Part shown: piece by piece, positions 33,529 to 42,394 of the stretch
Numbering within the stretch: the stretch's first letter is position 1
Layout: each line of letters begins with the position of its first letter
Assembly (NCBI RefSeq): GCF_005876955.1
Contig: NZ_SSCL01000012.1
Coordinates: forward strand, 1-64,000
Length of the DNA stretch: 64,000 bases
From: Sinomonas gamaensis
GTDB taxonomy: Bacteria > Actinomycetota > Actinomycetes > Actinomycetales > Micrococcaceae
Direction: 5' to 3'
Notes under the pieces: generated by a model
What the model saw: the letters and a program-made list of their open reading frames with translations, nothing else
Databases searched by the model: none
Told to the model about the DNA's origin: nothing
Position numbers and translations under genes: made by a program

Positions 33529-34515
33529 CTACCAGCGCGGGTGGACCGCCTCGCGGAAGAACTCGTCGTAGATCCGACGCACGCCGTCGTCGAACTCGGA
33601 GCCCAATTTGCCGACGCCCTGCGCGGCCGCGGCGTTCGCCCTCGCCTGATCGGCGTTCCTGGCCCCGGGGATCACCGTGGTGACCCCAGACTGGGAGACG
33701 ATCCAGGCCAAGGCCGCCTGCGCCGTCGTCAGCCCCTCCGGGACGAGTTTCTGGAACTCGGCGACCGCGTCGAGGCCCTTCTCGTAGTCCACCCCCGAGA
33801 AGGTCTCGCCGACGTCGAAGGCCGAGCCGTCGCGGTTGTAGTTCCGGTGGTCGTTCTCGGCGAACTGGGTGCTGCGGCTGAACTTTCCGCTCAGCAGCCC
33901 CGATGCGAGAGGGACCCGGACGATGATGCCCACGCCGGCCTCCTGCGCCGCCGGGAAGACCTCCTCGAGGGGCTTGAGCCGGAACGGGTTGAAGATGATC
34001 TGCACCGACGCGAGGTTGGGGCGCGCGATCGCTGTAAGGGCCTCCTCCGCGGTCTCTACGCTCACGCCGTAGTTGCGGATCGCGCCGTCCTCGACCAGCT
34101 GATCGAGGCCATCGAAGACCTCGTCAGTGGAATAGACCGGGGTGGGCGGGCAATGCAGCTGGACGAGATCGAGTGTGTCCTTGCCGAGGTTGCGGCGGGA
34201 GCGATCGGTCCATTCGCGGAAGTTGGCCAAGGTGTAGTTCTCGGGGACCTGGGGCAGGCGGCGGCCCATCTTGGTGGCAACCGTGATGCCAGCGTCCGGG
34301 TGGTCCGCGAGCCACTCGCCGATGATCTGCTCGCTGCGGCCATCCCCGTACACGTCCGCGGTGTCGAAGAAGGTGACCCCGGATTCTGCCGCGGCGTCGA
34401 GGACCTTCACGGCGTCCTCGCGCTCGACATCACCCCAGCCCGCTCCCAATTGCCACGTTCCGAGTCCGATCACGGACACTTTCCTGCCAGTACGTCCGAG
34501 CACACGCTGTTCCAT
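33529..34515 (-). CDS. aldo/keto reductase
   Basis: A 328-aa AKR with the complete catalytic tetrad: Asp51 and Tyr56 (FDTADVYG), Lys82 (TKMG) and His121 (QLHCPP). The C-terminal VTTVIPGARNADQARANAAA is the NADPH-binding part. The substrate is probably an aldehyde or sugar-like carbonyl. A TATAGT box lies 8 nt before the ATG, suggesting a leaderless transcript. It converges on the glutaminase gene. Confidence 0.9.
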   Translation of the reverse strand: MEQRVLGRTGRKVSVIGLGTWQLGAGWGDVEREDAVKVLDAAAESGVTFFDTADVYGDGRSEQIIGEWLADHPDAGITVATKMGRRLPQVPENYTLANFREWTDRSRRNLGKDTLDLVQLHCPPTPVYSTDEVFDGLDQLVEDGAIRNYGVSVETAEEALTAIARPNLASVQIIFNPFRLKPLEEVFPAAQEAGVGIIVRVPLASGLLSGKFSRSTQFAENDHRNYNRDGSAFDVGETFSGVDYEKGLDAVAEFQKLVPEGLTTAQAALAWIVSQSGVTTVIPGARNADQARANAAAAQGVGKLGSEFDDGVRRIYDEFFREAVHPRW

Positions 34516-34523
34516 GGTTTCCG

Positions 34524-34529
34524 ACTATA
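34524..34529 (-). promoter_or_regulatory. -10 box, leaderless aldo/keto reductase gene
   Basis: TATAGT on the minus strand, 8 nt before the ATG at 34515, with no Shine-Dalgarno sequence between. Confidence 0.45.
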
Positions 34530-34551
34530 GGCGCTGCGGGCGGCTCGGGGG

Positions 34552-35313
34552 CTAGAGGTCCTGCTGCCGGAAGAAGAGGGCCGCCGCCGCAACGAGCGCG
34601 GCAGCCAGGATCAATCCCGTGAGAACGGGCCAGAGGACGTCAGCCTCCTGACCGGCGGCCAGCGAGGCCGCCTGCGGGGTCAGCGCGGCGGGCGAGTATC
34701 TCCCGAGCGGCTTCCAGATGGCGGCCGCGCTGAGGATTGCGTAGGCCGCGATGCCGATGCCCGCCGCCCCCGCGGCGGAACGGAGGACCACGGAGAGCAG
34801 CGCCATGAGGGCCACGAAGAGCACACCGAACACGAGCCAGACCAGCGTGCCGGACCACAGCGGGCCGGCCGGGGCCCCGTCGAAGAAGACCGCGGTGACG
34901 CCCCACGTCACGAGCGTCCCCGCGAGGACGGCGGCCACGAGGAAGACGCCGTGCACGACCGCCTTCGCAACGACGAACGCCGTGCGCGAGAGCGGCTTCG
35001 TGAGGACGAGGGCGGCCGTCCCACTCCTGACCTCGCCCGAGACCAGGCCTCCGTAGCTGATGATCACCGTGACGAGCACAATCTGCGAGAGGTTCTTCAT
35101 CCACTGCGCGTAGGCATCTGCGGAGGTAGGCGTTGGGAGGTTGAGGCCCGGAATCTGATCGCTGACCACCGCGCCGAGGATCTGCGGGGTATAGCGGGCC
35201 AGAATCGGGCCAGTCAGCGCGAAGAAGAGGACGATGCCTGGCAGCACCCAGATGCGCCAGGTCCTCACGATCTCCCGGACCTCCTTGAGGGCGAAGGCAG
35301 CGAACCCGTTCAT
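34552..35313 (-). CDS. ABC-2 type transporter permease
   Basis: A 253-aa membrane protein with six hydrophobic helices in the ABC-2 export pattern: a first helix near residue 25 and then a group from about 75 onward, including the VSGEVRSGTAALVLTKPLSRTAFVVAK segment that couples to the ATPase. It is cotranslated with the ATPase (ATG overlaps the ATPase stop). Likely to export a small compound or protein; substrate unknown. Confidence 0.87.
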   Translation of the reverse strand: MNGFAAFALKEVREIVRTWRIWVLPGIVLFFALTGPILARYTPQILGAVVSDQIPGLNLPTPTSADAYAQWMKNLSQIVLVTVIISYGGLVSGEVRSGTAALVLTKPLSRTAFVVAKAVVHGVFLVAAVLAGTLVTWGVTAVFFDGAPAGPLWSGTLVWLVFGVLFVALMALLSVVLRSAAGAAGIGIAAYAILSAAAIWKPLGRYSPAALTPQAASLAAGQEADVLWPVLTGLILAAALVAAAALFFRQQDL

Positions 35314-36239
35314 TGCGCCTTCTCCCCCACCAGTTCCACGAAGACCTCCTCGAGGCCCATCTCCCCTGCCTCCAGGCGGGACAGGCCCAGATGGCGCGCA
35401 GCGACCAGCGCTGGGATCTGAAGCCTGGCCTCAGCCAAGTCGGTGATGGTCACTTCCAGCGTCCCGTTCGACCCGGACGCCACACGGGTGGCCCACGGCG
35501 CCGCCTCGAGATCGGCACGGAGCCCTTCCGCACCCCCGGTCACTTCGAGCACGACCTTCTGCTGCCCGTACCGCGAGCGCAGTTCGTCGATGGGCCCTTG
35601 GGCGACGATGTGCCCCGCGTTCAGGACCGCGACGGTGTCGCAGACCCGCTCGACGTCGCCGAGGATGTGGGTGGAGAAGAAGACGGTGGTGCGGCCGCGG
35701 AGCGAGGCGATCATGTCCAGGACGTCTTTCCGGCCCAACGGGTCCAACGCTCCGGTCGGTTCGTCGAGCAGCAGGAGCCGCGGGGCGTTGATGAGAGCCT
35801 GGGCCACGCCGAGACGCTGCTTCATCCCCCGTGAGTAGCCGCCGATCTGGGTTCGGACGCCTTCGAGGCCCGCCAACCCGAGCAGCAGACCGAGCCGCTT
35901 GTGCAGCTCCCCACCCTCAAGGCCGAACAAGCCGGCGGCAAACCGGAGGAATTCCTCCCCGGTCATCCAGTCGTAGAATCCAGGTACGTCCGGAAGGAAC
36001 CCCATCTCCGTCCGCACGGAGTTTCCGACGGCGGCCACGTCTTGGCCGAGGATCCGAGCGGAACCGGAGGTTGGGCGGGCGAGGCCTGTCAGCAGGCGCA
36101 GCATGGTCGTTTTGCCAGCGCCGTTCGGACCGAGGAAGCCGAACACCGATCCTTCCTCCACCCGCAGGTCGACATCGTCCAAGGCACGTGTCCTGCCGTA
36201 GACCTTGCTCAGGCGGTAGGTTTCGATGGCCGCGCTCAC
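35310..36239 (-). CDS. ABC transporter ATP-binding protein
   Basis: A 309-aa ABC ATPase of the DrrA/CcmA type: Walker A GPNGAGKTT (37-45), signature YSRGMKQRLG, Walker B LLLLDEPTGALDP, and the H-loop STHILGDVE. The C-terminal extension of about 90 residues is common in ABC-2 exporters. It pairs with the permease downstream and overlaps the PLDc_N gene upstream by 4 nt. Confidence 0.92.
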   Translation of the reverse strand: MSAAIETYRLSKVYGRTRALDDVDLRVEEGSVFGFLGPNGAGKTTMLRLLTGLARPTSGSARILGQDVAAVGNSVRTEMGFLPDVPGFYDWMTGEEFLRFAAGLFGLEGGELHKRLGLLLGLAGLEGVRTQIGGYSRGMKQRLGVAQALINAPRLLLLDEPTGALDPLGRKDVLDMIASLRGRTTVFFSTHILGDVERVCDTVAVLNAGHIVAQGPIDELRSRYGQQKVVLEVTGGAEGLRADLEAAPWATRVASGSNGTLEVTITDLAEARLQIPALVAARHLGLSRLEAGEMGLEEVFVELVGEKAQ

Positions 36240-36544
36240 GGCCCGCTTCCCTTCTCCGGCCGCCGGTACAGGGCGTCGGCCACGTCCCGAGGATTTACGG
36301 ACGGCGCAGCGGCCGCTGCGTCATCTGCGGGCGGGCGACGGCGTCCGGCAGCGAAGTAGAGGATCGGGCCCAAGATGTTCAGCAAGATGATGACGGCGGC
36401 CCAGACAACCTTGTTGCCGAACGTCAGCTCGGCGATGGGTCTCCGGTAGAGGTCGACGAGAGCGACGACGACGAGAGTCACCTGGACGAGGGCCAGCAGG
36501 ACAACCGCCGCGATGATCCAGACGGGAATGGTGGAAGGATCCAC
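36236..36544 (-). CDS. PLDc_N-domain membrane protein
   Basis: A 102-aa protein with two helices in the PLDc_N arrangement: an N-terminal helix, a YRRP segment, then VWAAVIILLNILGPILYF. The tail is polar and Ala/Pro-rich. In complete phospholipases this domain is the membrane anchor; stand-alone copies often accompany ABC-2 exporters. The GTG at 36544 has a TAGTCT box 6 nt upstream, so the operon is probably transcribed as a leaderless mRNA. Confidence 0.78.
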   Translation of the reverse strand: MDPSTIPVWIIAAVVLLALVQVTLVVVALVDLYRRPIAELTFGNKVVWAAVIILLNILGPILYFAAGRRRPPADDAAAAAPSVNPRDVADALYRRPEKGSGP

Positions 36545-36550
36545 GCGCCC

Positions 36551-36556
36551 AGACTA
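36551..36556 (-). promoter_or_regulatory. -10 box of the PLDc_N/ABC operon
   Basis: TAGTCT on the minus strand, 6 nt before the GTG at 36544, with no ribosome binding site between. Confidence 0.45.
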
Positions 36557-36618
36557 GGCGTGGGCATTCTTACGGGACAGTGCCCTTGGTCCCGCTGGCT
36601 GGTGGCCTTCCGGTGGCC

Positions 36619-37875
36619 TCAGGGGGCGAGCCAGGCGAGGGCCGCCACGACGAGCGCGGCGGTGCCCGCTTCCAGCGTGGGTTCGAGGACCGGCGCGAAG
36701 CGCGGAGAGTGGTTCGCGGGGATGTCGGCACTCACGGTCCCGCGCTCCTCGGCCTGCCGGTAGGCATCGGGATCGGTGCCGCCGACTCCCCAGTAGGTAT
36801 AGGGGACGCCGAACGCGTCGGGGATGGTGCTGAAGTCCTCGCTCGCCGTCTGCCTGCCGTAGTCCGTGACGAGGCCGCCGAAGTGCTCGTGGAAGGCCTC
36901 TGCGACCCGGGCGGTGGCTTCCTCGGAATTGTTGGTGAGCGGGTAGCTGTCGTAGACCTCGAAGTCGGGCTCCTTCGGCGAGCCGGAGGCGGCGCTCTCA
37001 GCTCGGGCGATGCGTTCGATCGCGGCGAGAATCTGTTCCCGGACAGAGCGGTCGTAGGTGCGGATGTTCAGCTCGAGCACCGCATGGTCGTCGATGATGT
37101 TGCTCTTCGCGCCGACCGCGATGCGGCCCACGGTCACTACCGCGAACTCCCCCGGCGGAACTTCGCGCGCCACAATCCCCTGAAGCCGCACGACGACCAT
37201 TGACGCCAGGACGGCCGGATCAATCGAGAGATGGGGCATAGAGCCATGGCTCCCCCGCCCGTGCAGGGTGATGCGGATACTGTCGGCCATCGACAGGAAG
37301 GCGCCGGGGTGCGGGCTCAGCGTGCCCGCCGAGTGGGCGAGGACATGCTGGCCGAGCACGACGTCAGGCCGCGGGACGCGTGAGGTGAGGCCGTCGTCGA
37401 CCATTCCCCTCGCCCCGTCGCCCATCTCCTCGGCGGGCTGGAAAAGTGCAACCAGAGTGCCCGCCCACGACTCCCGGGCTGCGGCCATGAGCCGCGCGGC
37501 GCCGAGGAGGCAGGAGACATGGACGTCGTGCCCACATCCGTGCATGATCGGCACCCCGCGCCCGCTGGCGTCGGTTCCCATGGCCGTGCTCGCGTAGTCC
37601 AGCCCCGTCGCCTCCGCGATCGGAAGGGCATCCATGTCCGCGCGCAGGAGCACGGTGGGCCCGTCACCGTTCTCGAGGACCCCCACCACGCCGGTGCCCC
37701 CAATGCCCTCATGCACGGCGAAACTGTGATTCCTGAGCTGCCCGGCCACGATTTTCGCCGTCCTGAACTCCTGATGGCTGAGCTCTGGGTGGGCGTGGAG
37801 GTCCTTGTACAGGGACTCCTGCCACTCCTGGATGGTGGACTGGGAAGAAAGGACGGCGTCTGCCGCGGATGTCAT
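36619..37875 (-). CDS. M20 family amidohydrolase (peptidase M20D type)
   Basis: A 418-aa enzyme of the hippurate hydrolase/IAA-amino acid hydrolase group. It has HAHPELSHQEFRTA, RADMDALPI, IMHGCGHDVHV (metal Cys-Gly-His-Asp), QPAEEMGDGARGM (catalytic Glu pair), GRGSHGSMPH, and a late NHSPRFAP. It cleaves N-acyl amino acids. A GAAAGGAG site precedes the ATG at 37875. It overlaps the TRIC-like gene upstream by 4 nt. Confidence 0.9.
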   Translation of the reverse strand: MTSAADAVLSSQSTIQEWQESLYKDLHAHPELSHQEFRTAKIVAGQLRNHSFAVHEGIGGTGVVGVLENGDGPTVLLRADMDALPIAEATGLDYASTAMGTDASGRGVPIMHGCGHDVHVSCLLGAARLMAAARESWAGTLVALFQPAEEMGDGARGMVDDGLTSRVPRPDVVLGQHVLAHSAGTLSPHPGAFLSMADSIRITLHGRGSHGSMPHLSIDPAVLASMVVVRLQGIVAREVPPGEFAVVTVGRIAVGAKSNIIDDHAVLELNIRTYDRSVREQILAAIERIARAESAASGSPKEPDFEVYDSYPLTNNSEEATARVAEAFHEHFGGLVTDYGRQTASEDFSTIPDAFGVPYTYWGVGGTDPDAYRQAEERGTVSADIPANHSPRFAPVLEPTLEAGTAALVVAALAWLAP

Positions 37876-38570
37876 GGCTTCTCCTTTCGATGGCGATTCC
37901 AGCGGATTCCTGTCAAAGAGCCGAGCCTCCACTCGACGGGCTCCGGGAGCCTCCATCCCCGGCGGCGGGCGATCAGGCTGATCGCCGAAGCCGTGACGAT
38001 CGAGAGGGCGAAACCCACATTCTGCTGCCCCCATCCGTACGCCACCACCATCTCGGCGCTGCCGATGAGCGCGCCGGTCGCGTAGAGGGTGTTGCCGCCG
38101 AAGATGACGGGCAGGCGACCGACGGCGATGTCCCTCACCATCCCGCCGCCGACTGCCGTCAGGAGCCCGAGCAGCATCGCCGGCAGCCAGTCCAAGCCGA
38201 CGCCCAGCGCCTTGGCCGTGCCGGTCGCCGACCAACAGCCAAGGGCCAGCGAATCCGCGACCAGGAGCACGCGCGAGGCCCAGACGCCGTCCAGCCTGAC
38301 CACGAACGCGACCGCGGCTCCCGCCACCGCGGTGATGAGGTACGCGGGATTCGTCAGGGCCACGGGGAAGCCGTGCTGGAGGAGCGTGTCCCGCATCATG
38401 CCGCCTCCGAGGGCGGACAGCACGGCAAGCACCAGGAAGCCGATCGGGTCCATGCGAAGCTGCCGCGCGACGGCGCCGCCAAGAATGGCATTGGCGAGCA
38501 CGCCGATGAGGTCCACGACGTCGAAGACTGCACCCGCATCGAATCCCACAGCTCCACCCTGCACGAACAC
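37872..38570 (-). CDS. TRIC/YicG-family cation channel
   Basis: A 232-aa protein of the YicG/UPF0126 family, now known as bacterial TRIC channels. It has two repeated three-helix units, each with a signature Gly-Gly-Gly-x-x-Arg-Asp: LSALGGGMMRD and LTAVGGGMVRD. These trimeric channels conduct monovalent cations. Overlap with the M20 start (ATGA) makes a channel-hydrolase operon. Confidence 0.9.
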   Translation of the reverse strand: MFVQGGAVGFDAGAVFDVVDLIGVLANAILGGAVARQLRMDPIGFLVLAVLSALGGGMMRDTLLQHGFPVALTNPAYLITAVAGAAVAFVVRLDGVWASRVLLVADSLALGCWSATGTAKALGVGLDWLPAMLLGLLTAVGGGMVRDIAVGRLPVIFGGNTLYATGALIGSAEMVVAYGWGQQNVGFALSIVTASAISLIARRRGWRLPEPVEWRLGSLTGIRWNRHRKEKP

Positions 38571-38593
38571 CTGGGCCAGAACCAGTTCCAGAT

Positions 38594-38619
38594 CTGGCCA
38601 GCCTCACTGGCCAGCCTCA
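38594..38619. repeat. 13-bp tandem repeat, each unit containing a palindrome
   Basis: Two exact copies of CTGGCCAGCCTCA (38594-38606 and 38607-38619). Each holds CTGGCCAG, so the pair can also fold as a hairpin with loop CCTCA. It spans the end of the LuxR gene (stop at 38617-38619) and may act as a terminator. Confidence 0.55.
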
Positions 38620-39384
38620 GACGTGCTGGGACCGATCGCCGGCTTCAATCCCTCGGAGCCGGTTCAGCGCATCGACGCGATTTGTGCAGCCTAGCTTGAT
38701 GTACGCGTGTTCGAGGTGCTTGGCCACCGTGCGGGGACTGACTCCGAGGAGGTGCCCAACCGCGACGGCGGTGAGCCCATGCCCGATCAAGTGCAGGATT
38801 TCCCGCTCTCTGACCGTCAGGTCGAAGGAGTCAGAGGCATGCTGTGTCTCCACCTCTTCGGCCCGGGGGTAGGCCATATTGAGCCGGGGGTAGGCCATAT
38901 TGAGGAGGCGCAGGACCGGCTGCACCAGCGCGGCGAGCCCGAGTTCGGCGTCCGAGAAGTCTTGGCCGTTCCTGACCAGTGCCCATGCGCTCAGGCCTGC
39001 GTCTCCGGGAACGTTCAGCCGGATCGAGAACTGGCGGTCGACTCCGGCCAGACGGAGGGCTTCGCGATAGACCGCCGTCTCCCGAAGGGCCCTGTCCGAG
39101 ATGAGATCGCTCAACCGAAGAATGTCCCATTGTGCTTGTTCGTGGAACATGTATCCGCGAATGAGGGGATGCTCCTGATAGAACCTGAGGAACACTTCGC
39201 GGGAAACGCTCGGCACGTCCGGGTAATTCATCACTTCAACCTGGCCGGTCTGCGAATCGAACGACGCCCACCCCACACCGAGACCGGGGAAGAGCTTCGC
39301 GAGCATTTCGCTCGTGGCCTGCATGTACTCCTGCCTCGTCGGGAGGCCCATGAGCTGGGCGGCAAGGTTCTCGGCTGGCTCCAT
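38617..39384 (-). CDS. LuxR-type transcriptional regulator
   Basis: A 255-aa regulator. The N-terminal 160 residues resemble a GAF-like sensor (LFPGLGVGWASFDSQTGQVEVMNYPD). The C-terminal HTH is LTVREREILHLIGHGLTAVAVGHLLGVSPRTVAKHLEHAY. GGAGG precedes the ATG. An exact 21-bp tandem duplication repeats LNMAYPR in the linker before the HTH. The regulator lies upstream of the TRIC/M20 pair and could control it. Confidence 0.87.
   Translation of the reverse strand: MEPAENLAAQLMGLPTRQEYMQATSEMLAKLFPGLGVGWASFDSQTGQVEVMNYPDVPSVSREVFLRFYQEHPLIRGYMFHEQAQWDILRLSDLISDRALRETAVYREALRLAGVDRQFSIRLNVPGDAGLSAWALVRNGQDFSDAELGLAALVQPVLRLLNMAYPRLNMAYPRAEEVETQHASDSFDLTVREREILHLIGHGLTAVAVGHLLGVSPRTVAKHLEHAYIKLGCTNRVDALNRLRGIEAGDRSQHV
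38863..38904 (-). repeat. 21-bp tandem duplication inside the LuxR gene
   Basis: Two exact 21-bp units (38863-38883 and 38884-38904), in frame, encode the repeated heptad LNMAYPR in the linker between the sensor and HTH domains. An in-frame duplication like this is probably recent. Confidence 0.8.
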
Positions 39385-39673
39385 GGCGGGCCTCCGGACT
39401 CTCGGCTTGATCCGACGGCACGAGGGTAGGAACCGCGGGCCGTACGCACAAGTACGTATTGCTCAAAGGATCCTGTGAGCGCATACTCTTCGTGCCCGGA
39501 AGGTCCGCGAACTCCTGATACCGAGACAAAGCCTCCGATTTCTTTAGCCGCCAGAGTCGAACTGCTGATCCCCCTCTCTCGGCTCGGCATTCGCTCCAGA
39601 GCAAGACGTCCCGCCCTTGAAAACAGCGCTCGGACGTGTTCCATTCGTGTGTCTGGCCTCGAGGAGGCCCACA

Positions 39674-42301
39674 ATGCGCCACAAGCCCTTTCTCAGCTGG
39701 TTCCTGTCCGTCATCACGTTCGCGGGCTTCGGGCTCGTCGCGGCTACCGCGACTCCTTCCGCCGCAGCAACGCTGACCCCGCCGGATATGCAGGTCCAAG
39801 TCCCCACCAACCTCATTTCGATCGGCACCGACCCGACCACGAATCACCCGATGCTAAGGTTCACCCACATCACGTGGGACGCCGGCGTCGGGCCATTCGA
39901 AATTGACCCGACCTACAATTCGGCAACCGGAACAGCCACGTTCGTCCAATCCATCTACAACAGCTCGGCCCCGGGCTCGTGGTCGCTCGACCACACCGTG
40001 CCCTTGGCCGCGATCGGCGTCTTCGACTCGCCCAACGACTACCAATTCCCCCTGACAAGATTCACCCTCAACACCATCAATGCGGATGGGTCCATCGGCA
40101 CCGTCGTCGCGACGAGCCCCAAGACGGACTACTGCATCACGGCGGATGTCCAAGTGGGCGGAGTCCCGAATACCCCGACGTCGTCCTTCATCCCACAGTC
40201 GAACTGCACGGACCCGACGCGTCCTCTCGGCTGGTCCGTCGGGTGGGGCGACCAATATGACCAGACGGATTCTGGCCAGCCCATCGATATTTCGGGCGTC
40301 GCCAACGGAACCTATATTCTTCGCGGAATTGCCGACCCTCTGCATGTGCTCACCGAAAGTGACAACACCAACAATGTCACCGACACAGTGGTCACCATCA
40401 ACGGCACCAGCGTGGCGGTCGGCAGCCAGACCCACCCAACCGTGGTGCCGCCGTCGGCCGCTCTCACCAGCCCCGCCCCGGGAGCCGCCGTCTCTGGAAC
40501 GGTGACCCTCACCGCGAGCGCCTCAGCGGCCGCCCCCGCCACAGTTTCCTCCGTCCAATTCCTCCTCGACGGGGTAGCCCTGGGGAACCCCGTGACCACG
40601 GCGCCCTACAGCATGAACTGGACCGTGGGGACCACCAGCCCGGGCACCCATAACCTCAGCGCCCGCGTCACCGACAGCGCGGGCACCGTCAACACGGCCG
40701 CCGTCGTGCCGGTCAGCGTCGGCGCGGGCACCTCCCTTGCGCTGGACCGCTCGACCACCGCTCGCGGCAACGGCACCGTGAGTGCCACGGGAGTGACGAC
40801 GGCGGCCCCCGGCGAGGTCCTCATCGCTGCGGTAGCGAGCGACGGCGCGAAGAAGGGCGGGCAGACGGTGACCGTCAGTGGCGCCGGCCTCACCTGGACC
40901 CGCGTCGGACGGGGCAACGCCCAGTTGGGTGACTCCGAGATCTGGACGGCCACCGCCCCGAACGTCCTCAGCGGAGCCACCGTGACCTCGACGCCGAGCC
41001 AGGCCCGGTATGACCAGCAGCTCGTGGTTGAGTCGTTCGTCAACTCGGGCGGGATCGGCGCATCGGGCGTGGCTGCGGGTGCCTCCGGGCCGCCAGCTGT
41101 GTCCTTCGCGGCGAAGGCCGCCGGCTCCCTGACCCTGGCGGTTGGCAACGATTGGGACTTTGCGAAGGCCCGCACGCTGGCCTCGGGGCAGCAGATGATC
41201 AGCCAGTGGCTGGATACCGGAAGCGGTGACACCCTGTGGGCGCAGGCCACAATCACCGCGACGACCGCCGCCGGGCAGTCGGTCTCGCTCGCGGACACCG
41301 CACCAACTACCGACAGGTGGAACATGGTGGGAGTCGAGGTTCTCCCCGGCTCCAGCACGGCACCGCCCCCGGATACCACTCCGCCGACCGCGCAGATCAC
41401 GAACCCCACCGCCGGCCAGACAGTCTCCGGGAGCGTCCCCGTGGCCGCGACCGCGAGCGACAACGCGGCGGTGGCTTCCGTGCAGTTCTTCCTCGATAGC
41501 CAGCCACTCGGGAGCGCCGCGACCGCGAGCCCGTACGCGATCACGTGGGACACCACCAAGACGGCCAACGGCGCCCACACCCTGACCGCGACCGCCACCG
41601 ACACGAGCGGCAACACCGGGACCTCGGCAGGCGTCGGCATCACGGTGCAGAACCCGCCGCCCGCCATGACGTGCTTCGTCCAACAGGCGCTGGTCGACGT
41701 CCGCGGATCCGGGACCGTTACGACGCCCACCTTCAGTACCGTCGCAGTCGGCGAAGTCTTGCTCGCGTTCGTCTCCCAGGACGGTCCGGCCAAGGCCAAC
41801 TCCCAGACTGCCACCGTTTCGGGTGCGGGCCTCGCGTGGAAGCTCCTTGGCCGGTCCAATGGCCAGTACGGCGATGCCGAAGTGTGGACCGCGACGGCAG
41901 CCACGGTGCTAACGAATGTGACTGTCCAGTCTGCGCCGAGCTCTGGCGGGTACACGCAGGAACTCTCCGTGGTCGCCTATGAAGGCGCGAAGGGAGCCGG
42001 AGCAGTCACCTCAGGCGGCGCGGCCACTGGCGCGCCGAGCGTGAGCATCACGACGACGGCGGCCGCCTCCTTGGTCTTCGGCGTCGGGCACGACTGGGAC
42101 AACGCCTTCGCCCGCACCTTGCCGACCGGCCTCGTCATCCTCGAGCAGTGGGTCGACACCACGCACGGTGACACCTCGTGGACGGAGTACACCAACCAGA
42201 CCACGGGCGTCGCGGGGACGCAGGTCGCTGTCGGCGCCACCGCTCCGACGAGCGACAGGTGGGATATGGTCGCCGTCGAGCTCGTCGGCTCGGGAAGCTG
42301 A
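39674..42301 (+). CDS. secreted multidomain protein with degenerate lysyl-oxidase-like domain
   Basis: An 875-aa secreted protein; the signal peptide ends near ATPSAAA. Residues about 35-250 follow the bacterial lysyl oxidase fold (LRFTHITWDAGVGPFEI, DYCITADVQ, WSVGWGDQYDQTDSGQPIDISGV, TYILRGIADPLHVLTESDNTNN), but the segment that should hold the copper-binding His cluster reads FDSPNDYQFPLTRFTL, without those His. Then come two bacterial Ig-type domains with FLLDGVALG and FFLDSQPLG, and two copies of a roughly 200-residue domain (SGAGLTW..VGRGNAQLGDSEIWTA and SGAGLAW..LGRSNGQYGDAEVWTA), each ending in DRWNMVGVE or DRWDMVAVE. The order is LOX-like, Ig1, X1, Ig2, X2. GAGGAGG precedes the ATG at 39674. 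Probably a cell-wall or matrix adhesin. Confidence 0.75.
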   Translation: MRHKPFLSWFLSVITFAGFGLVAATATPSAAATLTPPDMQVQVPTNLISIGTDPTTNHPMLRFTHITWDAGVGPFEIDPTYNSATGTATFVQSIYNSSAPGSWSLDHTVPLAAIGVFDSPNDYQFPLTRFTLNTINADGSIGTVVATSPKTDYCITADVQVGGVPNTPTSSFIPQSNCTDPTRPLGWSVGWGDQYDQTDSGQPIDISGVANGTYILRGIADPLHVLTESDNTNNVTDTVVTINGTSVAVGSQTHPTVVPPSAALTSPAPGAAVSGTVTLTASASAAAPATVSSVQFLLDGVALGNPVTTAPYSMNWTVGTTSPGTHNLSARVTDSAGTVNTAAVVPVSVGAGTSLALDRSTTARGNGTVSATGVTTAAPGEVLIAAVASDGAKKGGQTVTVSGAGLTWTRVGRGNAQLGDSEIWTATAPNVLSGATVTSTPSQARYDQQLVVESFVNSGGIGASGVAAGASGPPAVSFAAKAAGSLTLAVGNDWDFAKARTLASGQQMISQWLDTGSGDTLWAQATITATTAAGQSVSLADTAPTTDRWNMVGVEVLPGSSTAPPPDTTPPTAQITNPTAGQTVSGSVPVAATASDNAAVASVQFFLDSQPLGSAATASPYAITWDTTKTANGAHTLTATATDTSGNTGTSAGVGITVQNPPPAMTCFVQQALVDVRGSGTVTTPTFSTVAVGEVLLAFVSQDGPAKANSQTATVSGAGLAWKLLGRSNGQYGDAEVWTATAATVLTNVTVQSAPSSGGYTQELSVVAYEGAKGAGAVTSGGAATGAPSVSITTTAAASLVFGVGHDWDNAFARTLPTGLVILEQWVDTTHGDTSWTEYTNQTTGVAGTQVAVGATAPTSDRWDMVAVELVGSGS

Positions 42302-42394
42302 GCCCACAGCCCGCGTTCAACATAGTCACCTGCAACTGGTCAAGACCGGGAGTTCGGGGGAAGAGTAGCTGGGACAGATCATGAAGGGAGCATC

